Source of the DNA: Nitrospirae bacterium GWC2_56_14
GTDB lineage: Bacteria > Nitrospirota > UBA9217
Direction of reading: 5' to 3'
Assembly: GCA_001803705.1 (NCBI GenBank)
Contig: MHDY01000009.1
Location: forward strand, 208-33,882
Length of the DNA: 33,675 nucleotides
Below are positions 1 through 9,349 of this stretch, piece after piece. Made by a program: the position numbers and the translations under genes. Every line of letters starts with the position of its first letter. Positions within the stretch are counted from its first letter, which is position 1. The notes below the pieces were generated by a model. It saw only the letters and a list, made by a program, of their open reading frames with translations. It ran no database searches and was not told the origin of the DNA.

Positions 1-2
1 AT

Positions 3-638
3 CCCGATATTTTCGCGCCAACCGCGAAGGAAGAAGCCCGAACGCAGCTCAGGCTGCCGCTCGATAAAAAGATCATTTTCCTGGGCTCCACCTCGCTTCG
101 AGACAAACGCAAGGGACTGCTCTATTTCAAGGATGCATTAGATATCTTATCGCGTTTGCTGAAAACCGATACGAGCGTGAAACAATCTATTTTAATCACG
201 CTTGCCGGCAAGCTGGATAATGAACCGGGTCTCGACATGCCATTTCCCCATGTGCACCTCGGTTACTTTGCGGAGGATAGACAGCTAGCCCGTGCGTATC
301 AAGCGGCGGATGTCTTCGTCTGCCCCTCGGTAGAAGATTCGGGTCCCATGATGATCAACGAATCCATCATGTGCGGCACCCCGGTGGTTTCCTTCGAAAT
401 GGGAGTTGCCTTGGATTTGGTGCATACGGGAGAAACAGGATACCGGGCGAAGCTGAAAGACAGCAGTGAACTTGCGCAGGGAATGTATGAGATCTTGACC
501 CTGAACAAAACCGAGAGCGAACGCATATCGCAAAATTGCCGGGACCTCGGCCAGCGCCTCTGCCACCCGGCAGTCCAGGTAAAGTCCTTCGAAAAGCTGA
601 TTGACTCCCTGGTAAATAAAAGAGGCGCAGGTGCATAA
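3..638 (+). CDS. Glycosyltransferase family 4 (group 1), C-terminal part, 5' truncated by window edge
   Basis: Frame 3 is open from base 3 (PDIFAPTAKEEARTQLRLPLDKKIIFLGSTSLRDKRKG...), upstream of the listed TTG at 156. C-terminal GT4 signature ADVFVCPSVEDSGPMMINESIMCGTPVVSFEMG. Confidence 0.88.
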   Translation, partial: PDIFAPTAKEEARTQLRLPLDKKIIFLGSTSLRDKRKGLLYFKDALDILSRLLKTDTSVKQSILITLAGKLDNEPGLDMPFPHVHLGYFAEDRQLARAYQAADVFVCPSVEDSGPMMINESIMCGTPVVSFEMGVALDLVHTGETGYRAKLKDSSELAQGMYEILTLNKTESERISQNCRDLGQRLCHPAVQVKSFEKLIDSLVNKRGAGA

Positions 639-1458
639 CGTCATGAAAACAATCCTGGAGAAAATAATTAGCCGGCTCGGCTTTGCTGTTGTCAAAAAAA
701 GAAGCCCCCTTGAAGCGAACCTGGATCTCGAAGAAACCCTGGGATTTGACTTCGAGGAAGAAGCGACGCAGTGCATAAAAATTATCAAAAACCATACGAT
801 GCTTTCAAAAAGAAGGCTTGTCACACTGTACCAGCAAGTGGCGTACTGTGAGAAATACGACATTCCCGGCTCCTATGTCGAATGCGGGGTCTGGAAAGGC
901 GGCGCCGTAGGTCTCATGGCCTTGGCGAACATGAGGTGCGGGAAACAACGAAGAAACATTCATTTGTTCGATGCGTTTCAGGAGATCTGCGAACCGGATA
1001 CTGCGCTTGACGGCGAAAAGGCGCTGCGGGATGTGAAGGAACTTACCGGCAGAAGCGGATGCGACCAGGGACGGCTGCGTTCGATAACGGGGATCTACGA
1101 CAAATTCGGCGGACCGGGCAGCCTTGAAGAGAATAAATTGCTGCTTGAAAAGACGATCGGTTATGAAAAAGAATTTCTCCACTATCATGTTGGATGGTTT
1201 CAAGATACGATCCCCCGGGTCCACCGGGAAATAGACAAAATTGCCATCCTGCGGCTGGACGGCGACTGGTATGCATCGACGAAAGTATGTCTCGAATATC
1301 TCTATGATAAAGTCGTCTTTGGCGGAATCGTCATTCTTGATGACTATGGGACGTACGAGGGTTGTAAACGGGCAGTGGACGAGTACCTGAAGAAAAGAAA
1401 TATTCAAGCATACCTCTCCCATGTGGACAGCGATTGCCGATATTTCATTAAAATTTGA
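631..1458 (+). CDS. TylF/MycF-like macrocin-O-methyltransferase family protein
   Basis: 275 aa. Motifs GSYVECGVWKGGAVGLMA, HLFDAFQEICEPD and AILRLDGDWYASTKVCLEYLYDKVVFGGIVILDDYGTYEGCKRAVDEYL are typical of TylF family methyltransferases. Start overlaps the preceding gene. Confidence 0.85.
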   Translation: MHNVMKTILEKIISRLGFAVVKKRSPLEANLDLEETLGFDFEEEATQCIKIIKNHTMLSKRRLVTLYQQVAYCEKYDIPGSYVECGVWKGGAVGLMALANMRCGKQRRNIHLFDAFQEICEPDTALDGEKALRDVKELTGRSGCDQGRLRSITGIYDKFGGPGSLEENKLLLEKTIGYEKEFLHYHVGWFQDTIPRVHREIDKIAILRLDGDWYASTKVCLEYLYDKVVFGGIVILDDYGTYEGCKRAVDEYLKKRNIQAYLSHVDSDCRYFIKI

Positions 1459-1466
1459 GGCAAAGG

Positions 1467-2201
1467 ATGAAACAGGAGACGTATCGACATTTAGCGTGGG
1501 ATTCTCAGACATTCGGATTCAACGTGGCAGACATTGTCTGCCGGCAATGGGAAACGAATCAATTTCAGGTGCTCCTGGATGCATTGAAAGCGCGCGGATA
1601 TCGACTGGCTTACTGGGCACTCGACGCAGCTGACCGGGGAAACAACGACCTGGCAGCCAAACACCAGGGCTTCCTGGCCGCTCAAAATGTAACGTACGTC
1701 GTCATGTTCGACCAGCTTCTGCAAAACGGCGTTTTCCGCGGCTCCGGTCCCGGATCGAGGAGCTACCGTGATGCAAAGCCGAATAAGGACCTGGAACGCC
1801 TTGCCCTTGAAAGCGGGGCCTTTTCGCGTTATCATAACGATCCACTGTTCCCCCGTATACTATTTGAAAAATTATATCTTCTCTGGATAGCCAGATCAGT
1901 GGCGCGGGAAATAGCCCGCGAAGTGCTGGTGCTGGAGGAGCAAAGCAAAATTCTCGGGATGATCACCTTGGGGGACAAGGAAGGAAAAGGAACTATCGGC
2001 CTGCTTGCCGTGGATCCGAGCGCACGGAGAAAGCGTGTTGCGACGACGCTGCTTCTCGATGCCCAGCGCTGGTTTATCGACAACGGCTTCAAAATTGGAC
2101 AGGTCTCCACACAAAAGACGAATATCGGAGCATGCAATCTGTACGAGTCCTGCGGATACCGGATGGAAACAATCAACAATATCTATCATTTTTGGTTGTG
2201 A
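1467..2201 (+). CDS. GNAT-family N-acetyltransferase, WecD-like (putative dTDP-4-amino-sugar N-acetyltransferase)
   Basis: HLAWDSQTFGFNVADI N-terminus resembles WecD. GNAT core IGLLAVDPSARRKRVATTLLLDAQRWFIDNGFKIGQVSTQKTNIGACNLYESCGYRMETINNIYHFWL. ATG at 1467 preferred over TTG at 1455. Adjacent to a WecE-like aminotransferase. Confidence 0.78.
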   Translation: MKQETYRHLAWDSQTFGFNVADIVCRQWETNQFQVLLDALKARGYRLAYWALDAADRGNNDLAAKHQGFLAAQNVTYVVMFDQLLQNGVFRGSGPGSRSYRDAKPNKDLERLALESGAFSRYHNDPLFPRILFEKLYLLWIARSVAREIAREVLVLEEQSKILGMITLGDKEGKGTIGLLAVDPSARRKRVATTLLLDAQRWFIDNGFKIGQVSTQKTNIGACNLYESCGYRMETINNIYHFWL

Positions 2202-2235
2202 CGCTATGCGCCGCAACATTCGCGCCAGGTAAATT

Positions 2236-3378
2236 ATGATCCCTTTCAACAAACCGTTCATCATAGGACCCGAACTGGACTATATCCGCCAAGCCGTCAT
2301 GTCCGGCAAAATATCAGGCGACGGTCTTTACACCAAACAGTGCCAGCTTTTTTTTGAATCACGTTATCACTTCAAAAAAACATTGCTCACCACGTCCTGC
2401 ACTGACGCGCTCGAAATGGCTGCAATCCTGCTTGATATCGAGGACGGCGACGAGGTGATCGTTCCTTCGTTTACCTTTGTATCGACAGCCAATGCCTTCG
2501 TGCTGCGGGGCGCAAAAATAGTTTTTGCGGACAGCGAGGATTTCTCGCCCAATATCGACATCGACCGTTTGGAACCGCTGATAACGGACCGGACTCGGGC
2601 AATTGTGCCGGTCCATTATGCCGGCATCGCCTGCAATATGGGACCGCTTCTGGATCTGGCAAAAAGACATTCCTTTTCCGTGGTCGAAGACGCGGCACAG
2701 GCCGTTGATTCTTATTACCGGGGAAAACCGCTCGGTTCCCTTGGTGCTCTTTCCGCATTTTCTTTTCACGAAACAAAAAACATCATTTCGGGAGAAGGCG
2801 GCATGCTTGTCGTCAATGACGACCGGCATGTTCAGCGGGCTGAAATCATTCGTGAAAAGGGCACGAATCGCTCTTCATTCTTCCGAGGAGAGGTCGACAA
2901 GTATGGCTGGGTGGACATCGGATCATCGTTTCTTCCATCGGAAATCATTGCAGCCTTTCTCTACGCCCAGCTCGAGCATCTCGACGCAATACAGACGAAA
3001 AGAAAACGTTTATGGGACCTCTACTTCGAACACCTGACGCCTCTCGCAGGCTGCGGGCACATCCGCTTGCCATATATACCTGAGTATGCGACAAACAACG
3101 CACATATGTTTTATATCCTCTGCGATAACATCACCGAAAGATCGGCCCTGATTGCGCATCTTCGAAAACACGACATTATGGCGGTTTTTCATTACCTGCC
3201 GTTGCAGAAGAGCCCTTTCTATAAGGATAAACACGATGGCCGGGAATTGCCGAATGCGGACCGGTACTCAAATTGCTTGCTTCGTCTGCCTCTCTACTAT
3301 GAGTTACATGAAAAAGACGTCGAATCTGTTTCCGAAGCAATCAGTATTTTTTTCAAAACCAGGCGAAAAACGATGTGA
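2236..3378 (+). CDS. wecE: DegT/DnrJ/EryC1/StrS aminotransferase, WecE-like (dTDP-4-amino-4,6-dideoxygalactose transaminase)
   Basis: 380 aa. MIPFNKPFIIGPELDYI N-terminus, VVEDAAQAVDSYYRGKPLGSLGALSAFSFHETKNIISGEGGMLVVND (PLP-Lys region), WVDIGSSFLPSEIIAAFLYAQLE. Confidence 0.87.
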   Translation: MIPFNKPFIIGPELDYIRQAVMSGKISGDGLYTKQCQLFFESRYHFKKTLLTTSCTDALEMAAILLDIEDGDEVIVPSFTFVSTANAFVLRGAKIVFADSEDFSPNIDIDRLEPLITDRTRAIVPVHYAGIACNMGPLLDLAKRHSFSVVEDAAQAVDSYYRGKPLGSLGALSAFSFHETKNIISGEGGMLVVNDDRHVQRAEIIREKGTNRSSFFRGEVDKYGWVDIGSSFLPSEIIAAFLYAQLEHLDAIQTKRKRLWDLYFEHLTPLAGCGHIRLPYIPEYATNNAHMFYILCDNITERSALIAHLRKHDIMAVFHYLPLQKSPFYKDKHDGRELPNADRYSNCLLRLPLYYELHEKDVESVSEAISIFFKTRRKTM

Positions 3379-3437
3379 TACTCTTTTCAACAAGCTCAAC
3401 ACCTTTTCAATGGGAATGAAATGTTCCGCGAGGCCCC

Positions 3438-4403
3438 ATGTCCGTAAATCATACTTTGTTATTTTCGGTGATCACCCCTTCCTACAATCAGGGACAATAT
3501 CTCGCCGAGACCATTGAAAGCGTCCTGGGGCAAGCGGGAAACTTTTATCTGGATTACATCATCGTCGACGGTGGTTCCACCGATGATTCGGTCGAGGTCA
3601 TCCGGCGATATGAGCAATTGCTGAACAGCGGCGTCTGGCAGGTAAAGTGCCGCGGGGTCCGCTTTCGCTGGGTAAGTGAGAAAGACAGGGGCCAGACCGA
3701 TGCCCTCATGAAGGGTTTTCGTATGGCCGAAGGCGAGATCCTTGCCTGGCTTAATTCCGACGACACCTACCTTCCCGGGACCTTGCTCAAAGCGGTCGAT
3801 GTTTTTGTCAGCGACCCGGACGTATCAGTTGTTTATGGAGGCACCCACTTTACCGACGCAACGGGCGGGGTCATCGGCAGATATCCGACCGAACCCTTCA
3901 ACTACCAGCGGCTGGCAATGTTCAACTTCATATGCCAACCTTCTACCTTTTTCAGAAAAAGCGCATTTACCGAGGCGGGGGGCCTCGATACAAGCCTCCA
4001 TTTTGCAATGGATTATGACTTGTGGATCAGGCTGGCGGGAAAATTTGAATTTAAGTATCTGCCTGAATTCCTTGCAACGTACCGGTTGCACGAAGAGTCG
4101 AAGACTATTTCCCCTTCATCGGCCCTGGCCAACCACAAAGAAGCCCTTGATACGGTGAAGAGGTATTACCACTGGTCCCCCTTGAATCGCGTGTACATGT
4201 ATTGTCACTACCTCCTGAAATCAAAGATGCCGGCCGCTCTCGGCAAATTCAATTTCCCCCTTATTGTCTTGTCTCTGCCTTTTGCAGCGGTAAGATATAT
4301 AATTTTGAACAAAGGTATCAGGTTTAAGGACCTGAAGATGATAAACCCCTCCAATATCCGCAAGCTGTTCAAGGATTGGATGGACATCTACAAGGAATAC
4401 TGA
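3438..4403 (+). CDS. Glycosyltransferase family 2
   Basis: 321 aa. FSVITPSYNQGQYLAETIESVLGQ, DYIIVDGGSTDDSVEVI, LAWLNSDDTYLPG, DYDLWIRLA. Confidence 0.9.
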   Translation: MSVNHTLLFSVITPSYNQGQYLAETIESVLGQAGNFYLDYIIVDGGSTDDSVEVIRRYEQLLNSGVWQVKCRGVRFRWVSEKDRGQTDALMKGFRMAEGEILAWLNSDDTYLPGTLLKAVDVFVSDPDVSVVYGGTHFTDATGGVIGRYPTEPFNYQRLAMFNFICQPSTFFRKSAFTEAGGLDTSLHFAMDYDLWIRLAGKFEFKYLPEFLATYRLHEESKTISPSSALANHKEALDTVKRYYHWSPLNRVYMYCHYLLKSKMPAALGKFNFPLIVLSLPFAAVRYIILNKGIRFKDLKMINPSNIRKLFKDWMDIYKEY

Positions 4404-4405
4404 CC

Positions 4406-5539
4406 ATGAGGATCGCCCAAGTAATAGCGACCTTTCCACCTCTTCATGGGGGAATGGGCTATGTCTGTTACCATAACGCCCTGGAACTGGCGCGAAGGGG
4501 GCACAATGTAACCGTATTCACCCTGGAGCACGACCGGTTGCATTACGAAAATGACCCCGACGCGCTAAGGATAGTCCGCCTCCGCACCCCGCTACGGCAC
4601 GGAGACGGCGGCATTGTGCCGCAGCTTTACACCAGGCTGCAAGGCTTTGATATTATACACCTGCACTATCCTTTTTTTGGCGGGGCCGAATATGTGTATC
4701 TTGCATCACTCCTGCGTGGTAAAAAATATTTCCTTACCTATCATATGGATGTCCAGGGAACTACCTTCCTGAAAAAAATATTGATAAGCTCATACGCGAC
4801 GTTGTGCATGCGCCGCATTATTCAAAAGGCTGATTTGATCGGTGCGCTCAGCAGAGCCCATCTGGAGAGTTCACAAGCCTCACGAATTGTGGACTGGAAT
4901 AAGGTCGTCGACATGCCGAACGGGGTAGATCCCGGCATTTTTTCGCCTCGTGAGAAAAATGAGGCCTTGCTGGAAAAGCACGGGCTCAGAGATAAGGTTG
5001 TTGTCCTGTTTGTCGGCAATCTTCAGCCCTTCAAAGGTGTACACCTATTGATCGATGCCATGGCAATGATCAAAAACGAAGGCATTGTTCTTCTCATTGT
5101 TGGAGGAGGATATTGCGAAGCAGATTACAAACAGCAGGTCAAGGAGAAGAAGTTGCAAGAGAGAGTAATTTTTGCCGGACCTCAGTCCCCGGATCACGAT
5201 CTGCCGCTGTATTACAATCTTTGCGATTTCCTGGTACTTCCCTCAACATACTCGGAATCTTTCGGGCTCGTCGTTCTGGAGGCAATGGCATCAGGAAAGC
5301 CCGCCATAGTCTCATCGCTGCCCGGACCTGCTCAATTAGTAGATGCCGGAACAGACGGGTTGGTTGCAAAAACGGGAGACCGGGAAGACCTTAAAGACAA
5401 GATAGAATATTTGGCCGCAAATACGAAGATACGCCTCGATATGGGAATAGCGGCGAGGGAAAAAGTTGTCAGAAGGTATAGCTGGAGCACGATCGGTGAA
5501 CAACTTGAAAATGCGTTTATCCGCATGCTGAAAAGTTAG
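4406..5539 (+). CDS. Glycosyltransferase family 4 (group 1)
   Basis: ATG at 4406 (the listed ORF begins at an upstream in-frame start overlapping the previous gene). GVDPGIF, VVLFVGNLQPFKGVHLLIDAM, FLVLPSTYSESFGLVVLEAMASGKPAIVSSLPG. Confidence 0.9.
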   Translation: MRIAQVIATFPPLHGGMGYVCYHNALELARRGHNVTVFTLEHDRLHYENDPDALRIVRLRTPLRHGDGGIVPQLYTRLQGFDIIHLHYPFFGGAEYVYLASLLRGKKYFLTYHMDVQGTTFLKKILISSYATLCMRRIIQKADLIGALSRAHLESSQASRIVDWNKVVDMPNGVDPGIFSPREKNEALLEKHGLRDKVVVLFVGNLQPFKGVHLLIDAMAMIKNEGIVLLIVGGGYCEADYKQQVKEKKLQERVIFAGPQSPDHDLPLYYNLCDFLVLPSTYSESFGLVVLEAMASGKPAIVSSLPGPAQLVDAGTDGLVAKTGDREDLKDKIEYLAANTKIRLDMGIAAREKVVRRYSWSTIGEQLENAFIRMLKS

Positions 5540-5540
5540 C

Positions 5541-6650
5541 GTGTCGCTCAAAAACGGCATTGCACCTTGGCTTTCTCCTTCGAGAAAATACCCTCTGGTG
5601 TCGGAGAATATGAGAACGTCCCCCAAATTCACGAACAACTTTGATTTATTACGGCTCGTCTTTGCCTCGTCTGTTTATTTCCATCATGCCTATGCCTTGA
5701 CGCTCAGCCCTGATTTGAGGATCCTTGCACGCTGGTGCAATGTAGAATTCGCCCTGAACTCTTTTTTTGTCATAAGCGGCTTTCTCGTTTTCCTGAGCTA
5801 CTACAACTCCGATTCTACCATGCAGTATTTCTTAAAAAGAGCCGCCAGGATCTACCCTGCCTATTTTTCGGTCATTATTCTCTGCAGCTTTTTGGGAGTA
5901 TTCCTCACCACTGCGCCGACTTCAGAATATTTCTCCCTGGATCTTCTGAAATACGTGACGGCCAATCTGCTCTTTATGAACTTTCTTGCACCGGAGCTTC
6001 CCGGCGTTTTCACCCACAATTCCCTTCAGGCCGTGAACGGGGCACTCTGGACGATACGCACCGAGGTCATGTGTTATTGCTGCGTTCCGATAATTGGCGC
6101 ATTATTGAATAAATTTAACCGAACCATTGTTTTTTCCGGCCTTTATCTTCTGGCATATGGCGTCTTTTCGGGCCTCCTGATCGTCGCTTCGCGCTCGGAC
6201 TCCCGCACCCTCTTCAATGTAGCGTATCTGCCCTGGCATTTCCTCTGTTTTTTGAGCGGCGGCATACTCTATTCCTTTTTCGAAAACTATAAAAAACACC
6301 CGGCGGCATTTTTTCTCTTAGCACTCGTGGTTTACAGTGGGGGCGCGTTGCTTGATCTCTCTCTTCTCAAACCACTGAGCCTCGCCGTGATCGTCGTTTA
6401 TCTGGCCTATTTTGCCTTCTACGCCGGCAATTTCGGGAAATACGGGGACCTTTCCTACGGTGTTTATATCGTTCACTTCCCTATTCTGCAGGTCCTGATT
6501 TCCTATGGCCTCTTTACGACTCATCCGCTTTTTTCGTTCACGGGCGCCACAATTCTCATCGTTATTGTTTCGTACTGTTCCTGGCATATTATTGAAAAAC
6601 CATTTCTGAAAAGAAACTCGCATTATATTATTGCTAGCAAGGAAAAGTAG
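5541..6650 (+). CDS. Acyltransferase 3 family membrane protein (OafA/YrhL-like)
   Basis: 369 aa polytopic protein. NFDLLRLVFASSVYFHHAYAL, FFVISGFLVFLSYYNS...FLKRAARIYPAYF, LWTIRTEVMCY, YGVYIVHFPILQ. GTG start immediately follows the previous stop. Confidence 0.87.
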   Translation: MSLKNGIAPWLSPSRKYPLVSENMRTSPKFTNNFDLLRLVFASSVYFHHAYALTLSPDLRILARWCNVEFALNSFFVISGFLVFLSYYNSDSTMQYFLKRAARIYPAYFSVIILCSFLGVFLTTAPTSEYFSLDLLKYVTANLLFMNFLAPELPGVFTHNSLQAVNGALWTIRTEVMCYCCVPIIGALLNKFNRTIVFSGLYLLAYGVFSGLLIVASRSDSRTLFNVAYLPWHFLCFLSGGILYSFFENYKKHPAAFFLLALVVYSGGALLDLSLLKPLSLAVIVVYLAYFAFYAGNFGKYGDLSYGVYIVHFPILQVLISYGLFTTHPLFSFTGATILIVIVSYCSWHIIEKPFLKRNSHYIIASKEK

Positions 6651-6745
6651 GCAGGAATTCAAGATCAAGAGAAGGAAACGTCAGCTATCGCACCTGATGG
6701 CTTCAGGCGTTCGAGGTGTTGTGCGCTCCTGATGCCGGGCTTTGT

Positions 6746-7585
6746 TTATTTTGCTCTTGCGACCCATACATCCTGAGTCGGATAAAACTGGCGATGCAGT
6801 ACTACGTCAAACCCTTTCAACAGGTCGTCTGTGACGAATCTCTTCGGGTGATAGGCAAGATACCATTTTTTCCCTTCCTTTACATCCCCCCGGACGACCA
6901 AGGTCCCCAAATCATACAATTGTTTTTCATGGGAGAGCAGTCTGTTGCTGGCAGTGTCACCGTGAGTGGTTATAATAAGCAGCCCGTTGGGTTTTAGAAC
7001 ACGGCGGATTTCCCTAATCCATTCAAAATGCATTATTTCTGATAGATGCGTAAAGACCGATAGTGCATACACACAGTCAAACAGGCCACTCTCGAATGGA
7101 AAGGGCGGCTTTGTTTGATTGACAAAAAACTTGATGCCATCGATGTTATGCTGACACCACCTGATCGTTTCTGCGTTGTAGTCAGTTCCATAGAGTTCGA
7201 CATGCTGCTTGAGATTGTCTTTCAAATGGCGGATGACACGACCTGGACCGCACCCCCATTCAAGAATTCTCGCATTACGAGCCATGTTTTCCCGGTTGAC
7301 AATATCTGCTAGGGCTTTTGCATCTGCTGCACCCGAATCAAAATACGATTGCCAGTCAGTATGGCCGTAAGCATCGAATGCAAGGTGCGCCGGAGGAACT
7401 GCAAAGGCCTTGTGGGCAGCGATGAAGGCCCTATTGTTTTTCCTGTTGTAAGCCAGGTTTTTTAAATAGTATATCCAATCGACAAATTGAAGCAGCCTAG
7501 CTTTTCTCAACAGGTATGCAATTGCATGGACGGCACGTAACGTTCTTGACTGCATTTTTCGAGCCTCGGAATTACTGGTTATCAT
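6746..7585 (-). CDS. Class I SAM-dependent methyltransferase
   Basis: 279 aa. ARILEWGCGPGRVIRHL, GTDYNAETIRWCQHNI, FDCVYALSVFTHLSE, EIRRVLKPNGLLIITTHG. Confidence 0.87.
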   Translation of the reverse strand: MITSNSEARKMQSRTLRAVHAIAYLLRKARLLQFVDWIYYLKNLAYNRKNNRAFIAAHKAFAVPPAHLAFDAYGHTDWQSYFDSGAADAKALADIVNRENMARNARILEWGCGPGRVIRHLKDNLKQHVELYGTDYNAETIRWCQHNIDGIKFFVNQTKPPFPFESGLFDCVYALSVFTHLSEIMHFEWIREIRRVLKPNGLLIITTHGDTASNRLLSHEKQLYDLGTLVVRGDVKEGKKWYLAYHPKRFVTDDLLKGFDVVLHRQFYPTQDVWVARAK

Positions 7586-7668
7586 CTGAAATGTTCTTGA
7601 ACATGTTCACGGAGGTTCCCGGGTCTGGTCGCGTGATACGAGTGGGCCGGTCCTTCAGGAGGGAAATC

Positions 7669-8886
7669 TCATGCTTTAACGCTCCCCGCTGCACTGCCTT
7701 TTTCCATCCACCAATCGAACAAGCCCTCATACGCTGCAACGAATACGATGATAAAACCGATCGACGGCATATACATGCGGTGTTCAAAGATGACATCAAT
7801 GATCGGCACGAAGCTCTGAACCGGTGAAAGACCGATATAGAACCAGGCCACGCCAAATGGAACCAGGAGCCATCCCTTTTTTACATAAAGCCAGAACGCG
7901 GAACCCACTACAGCGATATGGCCGATCAAGGAAAGAAAGGTCGGAAACTCGAACAGTGTCTTTGCTATAGCGTAGTCATAGTCCAGGTTCTGGTTGATCG
8001 GCAGGAGCATCAATCTGATATAGGTCCAGATAACGTTTAACGACGTCAGAATATAGGTCGAGGCATTTATGCCGCTCGTGGTCTGGACATTCAATCCGAT
8101 ACTTGCGGACGTCGTTTCGGTCAAGGTCGAGTGCATGGTATTATAAATCTGTAACCAGGTGAGCATGAGCAGAACATAGGCCATCCAGCGGGACCGAAGG
8201 GACTTGATGCTTCCCTCCGCAAGAAAGAAAAAATCATACAGCATGAGGACCGCGGGCAGCGTTACTGCCCACTCTTTGGACCCCATGGCGCATAATGCGG
8301 TGAAGGCCGCGCCCAGATAATAAGAAAATTTATTCTTTTCCGTTCCTTTGATGAACAGCAGGAACGTGGCCAGATAAAAGAATGTGGCCAGGAGTTCTGA
8401 GCGCGTGACGATATACGTGACCGACTCGGTCTGGATGGGATGCACGCCGAACAGCAGCGCAGCAAAAAGCGCCATACGCCGCGCTTTGTTCCCATAGGCG
8501 TTCAGCAGCACCGGTCTGTTCAGCGTCCAGAGGACCAAAAGATACACGAAGAAGCTGTTGGCGATATGGACGGCAATATTGAAGATATGCCATCCGACAA
8601 CGTTCAACCCGCTGAGCAGGTAGTTGAACATGATGGAAAGATAGACAACGGGCCGGACGCCGCGCAGGAGTTGCATGATATTGTCAAAAGTCACTTGCTT
8701 GATCGTCGTATTTTCCACGATCGACGGGTTGTCATCGAAATGAAATGTTGCCGTGAACGTATTCGAATAGGCGATCAGGATCATGACGGCGATCAGGAGG
8801 AAGGCCCATCTGTTGAAATGCGGTCGCTTGAAAAAACCGTCAAGCCTCATACTGAGCACCTGTGCGGACACCTCTTTTGGCTCCAT
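7669..8886 (-). CDS. TMTC-like polytopic membrane protein (putative GT-C glycosyltransferase) without a TPR domain
   Basis: 405 aa. FHFDDNPSIVEN (DD in predicted first loop), FGVHPIQTESVTYIVTRSELLA, FEHRMYMPSIGF. These match the long TPR-bearing proteins downstream, but the ORF stops right after the last membrane block. Confidence 0.75.
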   Translation of the reverse strand: MEPKEVSAQVLSMRLDGFFKRPHFNRWAFLLIAVMILIAYSNTFTATFHFDDNPSIVENTTIKQVTFDNIMQLLRGVRPVVYLSIMFNYLLSGLNVVGWHIFNIAVHIANSFFVYLLVLWTLNRPVLLNAYGNKARRMALFAALLFGVHPIQTESVTYIVTRSELLATFFYLATFLLFIKGTEKNKFSYYLGAAFTALCAMGSKEWAVTLPAVLMLYDFFFLAEGSIKSLRSRWMAYVLLMLTWLQIYNTMHSTLTETTSASIGLNVQTTSGINASTYILTSLNVIWTYIRLMLLPINQNLDYDYAIAKTLFEFPTFLSLIGHIAVVGSAFWLYVKKGWLLVPFGVAWFYIGLSPVQSFVPIIDVIFEHRMYMPSIGFIIVFVAAYEGLFDWWMEKGSAAGSVKA

Positions 8887-8955
8887 TGATTAGTTCCTCC
8901 TCACATCCGAATGCCCGTAAATGTACCACGACCCTTTTGGGTTGTAAAGTATTTT

Positions 8956-9345
8956 TCAGGCCGGTTTCCCGGCCGCTCCCTTTGCCGGTGGTGAAGGACG
9001 TGAAGCCGCAAACCGATCTTCCAGGTCTCGCCGCAGCAGCGCTATTTCCTGCGCCAGGCGTTTGTTCTGATCAGACAATCCGGAGATGACCACGGAAAAG
9101 TGCAGCGTGATCAACAGGAGGAACAGAAATGCGATCAGGAACAGCGCTGAAGGAGGATAGTAGATCCCGACAATTTGCGATACATTTTCGATGATCTTCG
9201 TTGTCGAGAGAATGAGCAAGACACAGCCGGCGAGCAGCCAGAGCAGCGCATAGCGCTCCTTTAACCGTCCGCGGCGGATCAGTTCGACGACCAGGATCAG
9301 GACGATGCCGCTCACCCCGGTGGCAAGCAGTTTCAACAATACCAT
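8956..9345 (-). CDS. DUF2304 domain-containing small membrane protein
   Basis: 129 aa, two or three TM segments (GIVLILVVELIRRGRLKERYALLWLLAGCVLLILS), followed by a DQNKRLAQEIALLRRDLE coiled coil. Next to a DPM1-like GT2, the usual neighbour. Confidence 0.78.
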   Translation of the reverse strand: MVLLKLLATGVSGIVLILVVELIRRGRLKERYALLWLLAGCVLLILSTTKIIENVSQIVGIYYPPSALFLIAFLFLLLITLHFSVVISGLSDQNKRLAQEIALLRRDLEDRFAASRPSPPAKGAAGKPA

Positions 9346-9349
9346 GGGA

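Noticed and set aside
285-863. 192-aa minus-strand ORF
   Set aside because: Antisense to the GT4 end and TylF start; no recognisable domain.
805-1512. 235-aa minus-strand ORF
   Set aside because: Antisense to the TylF-like gene, which has clear family motifs.
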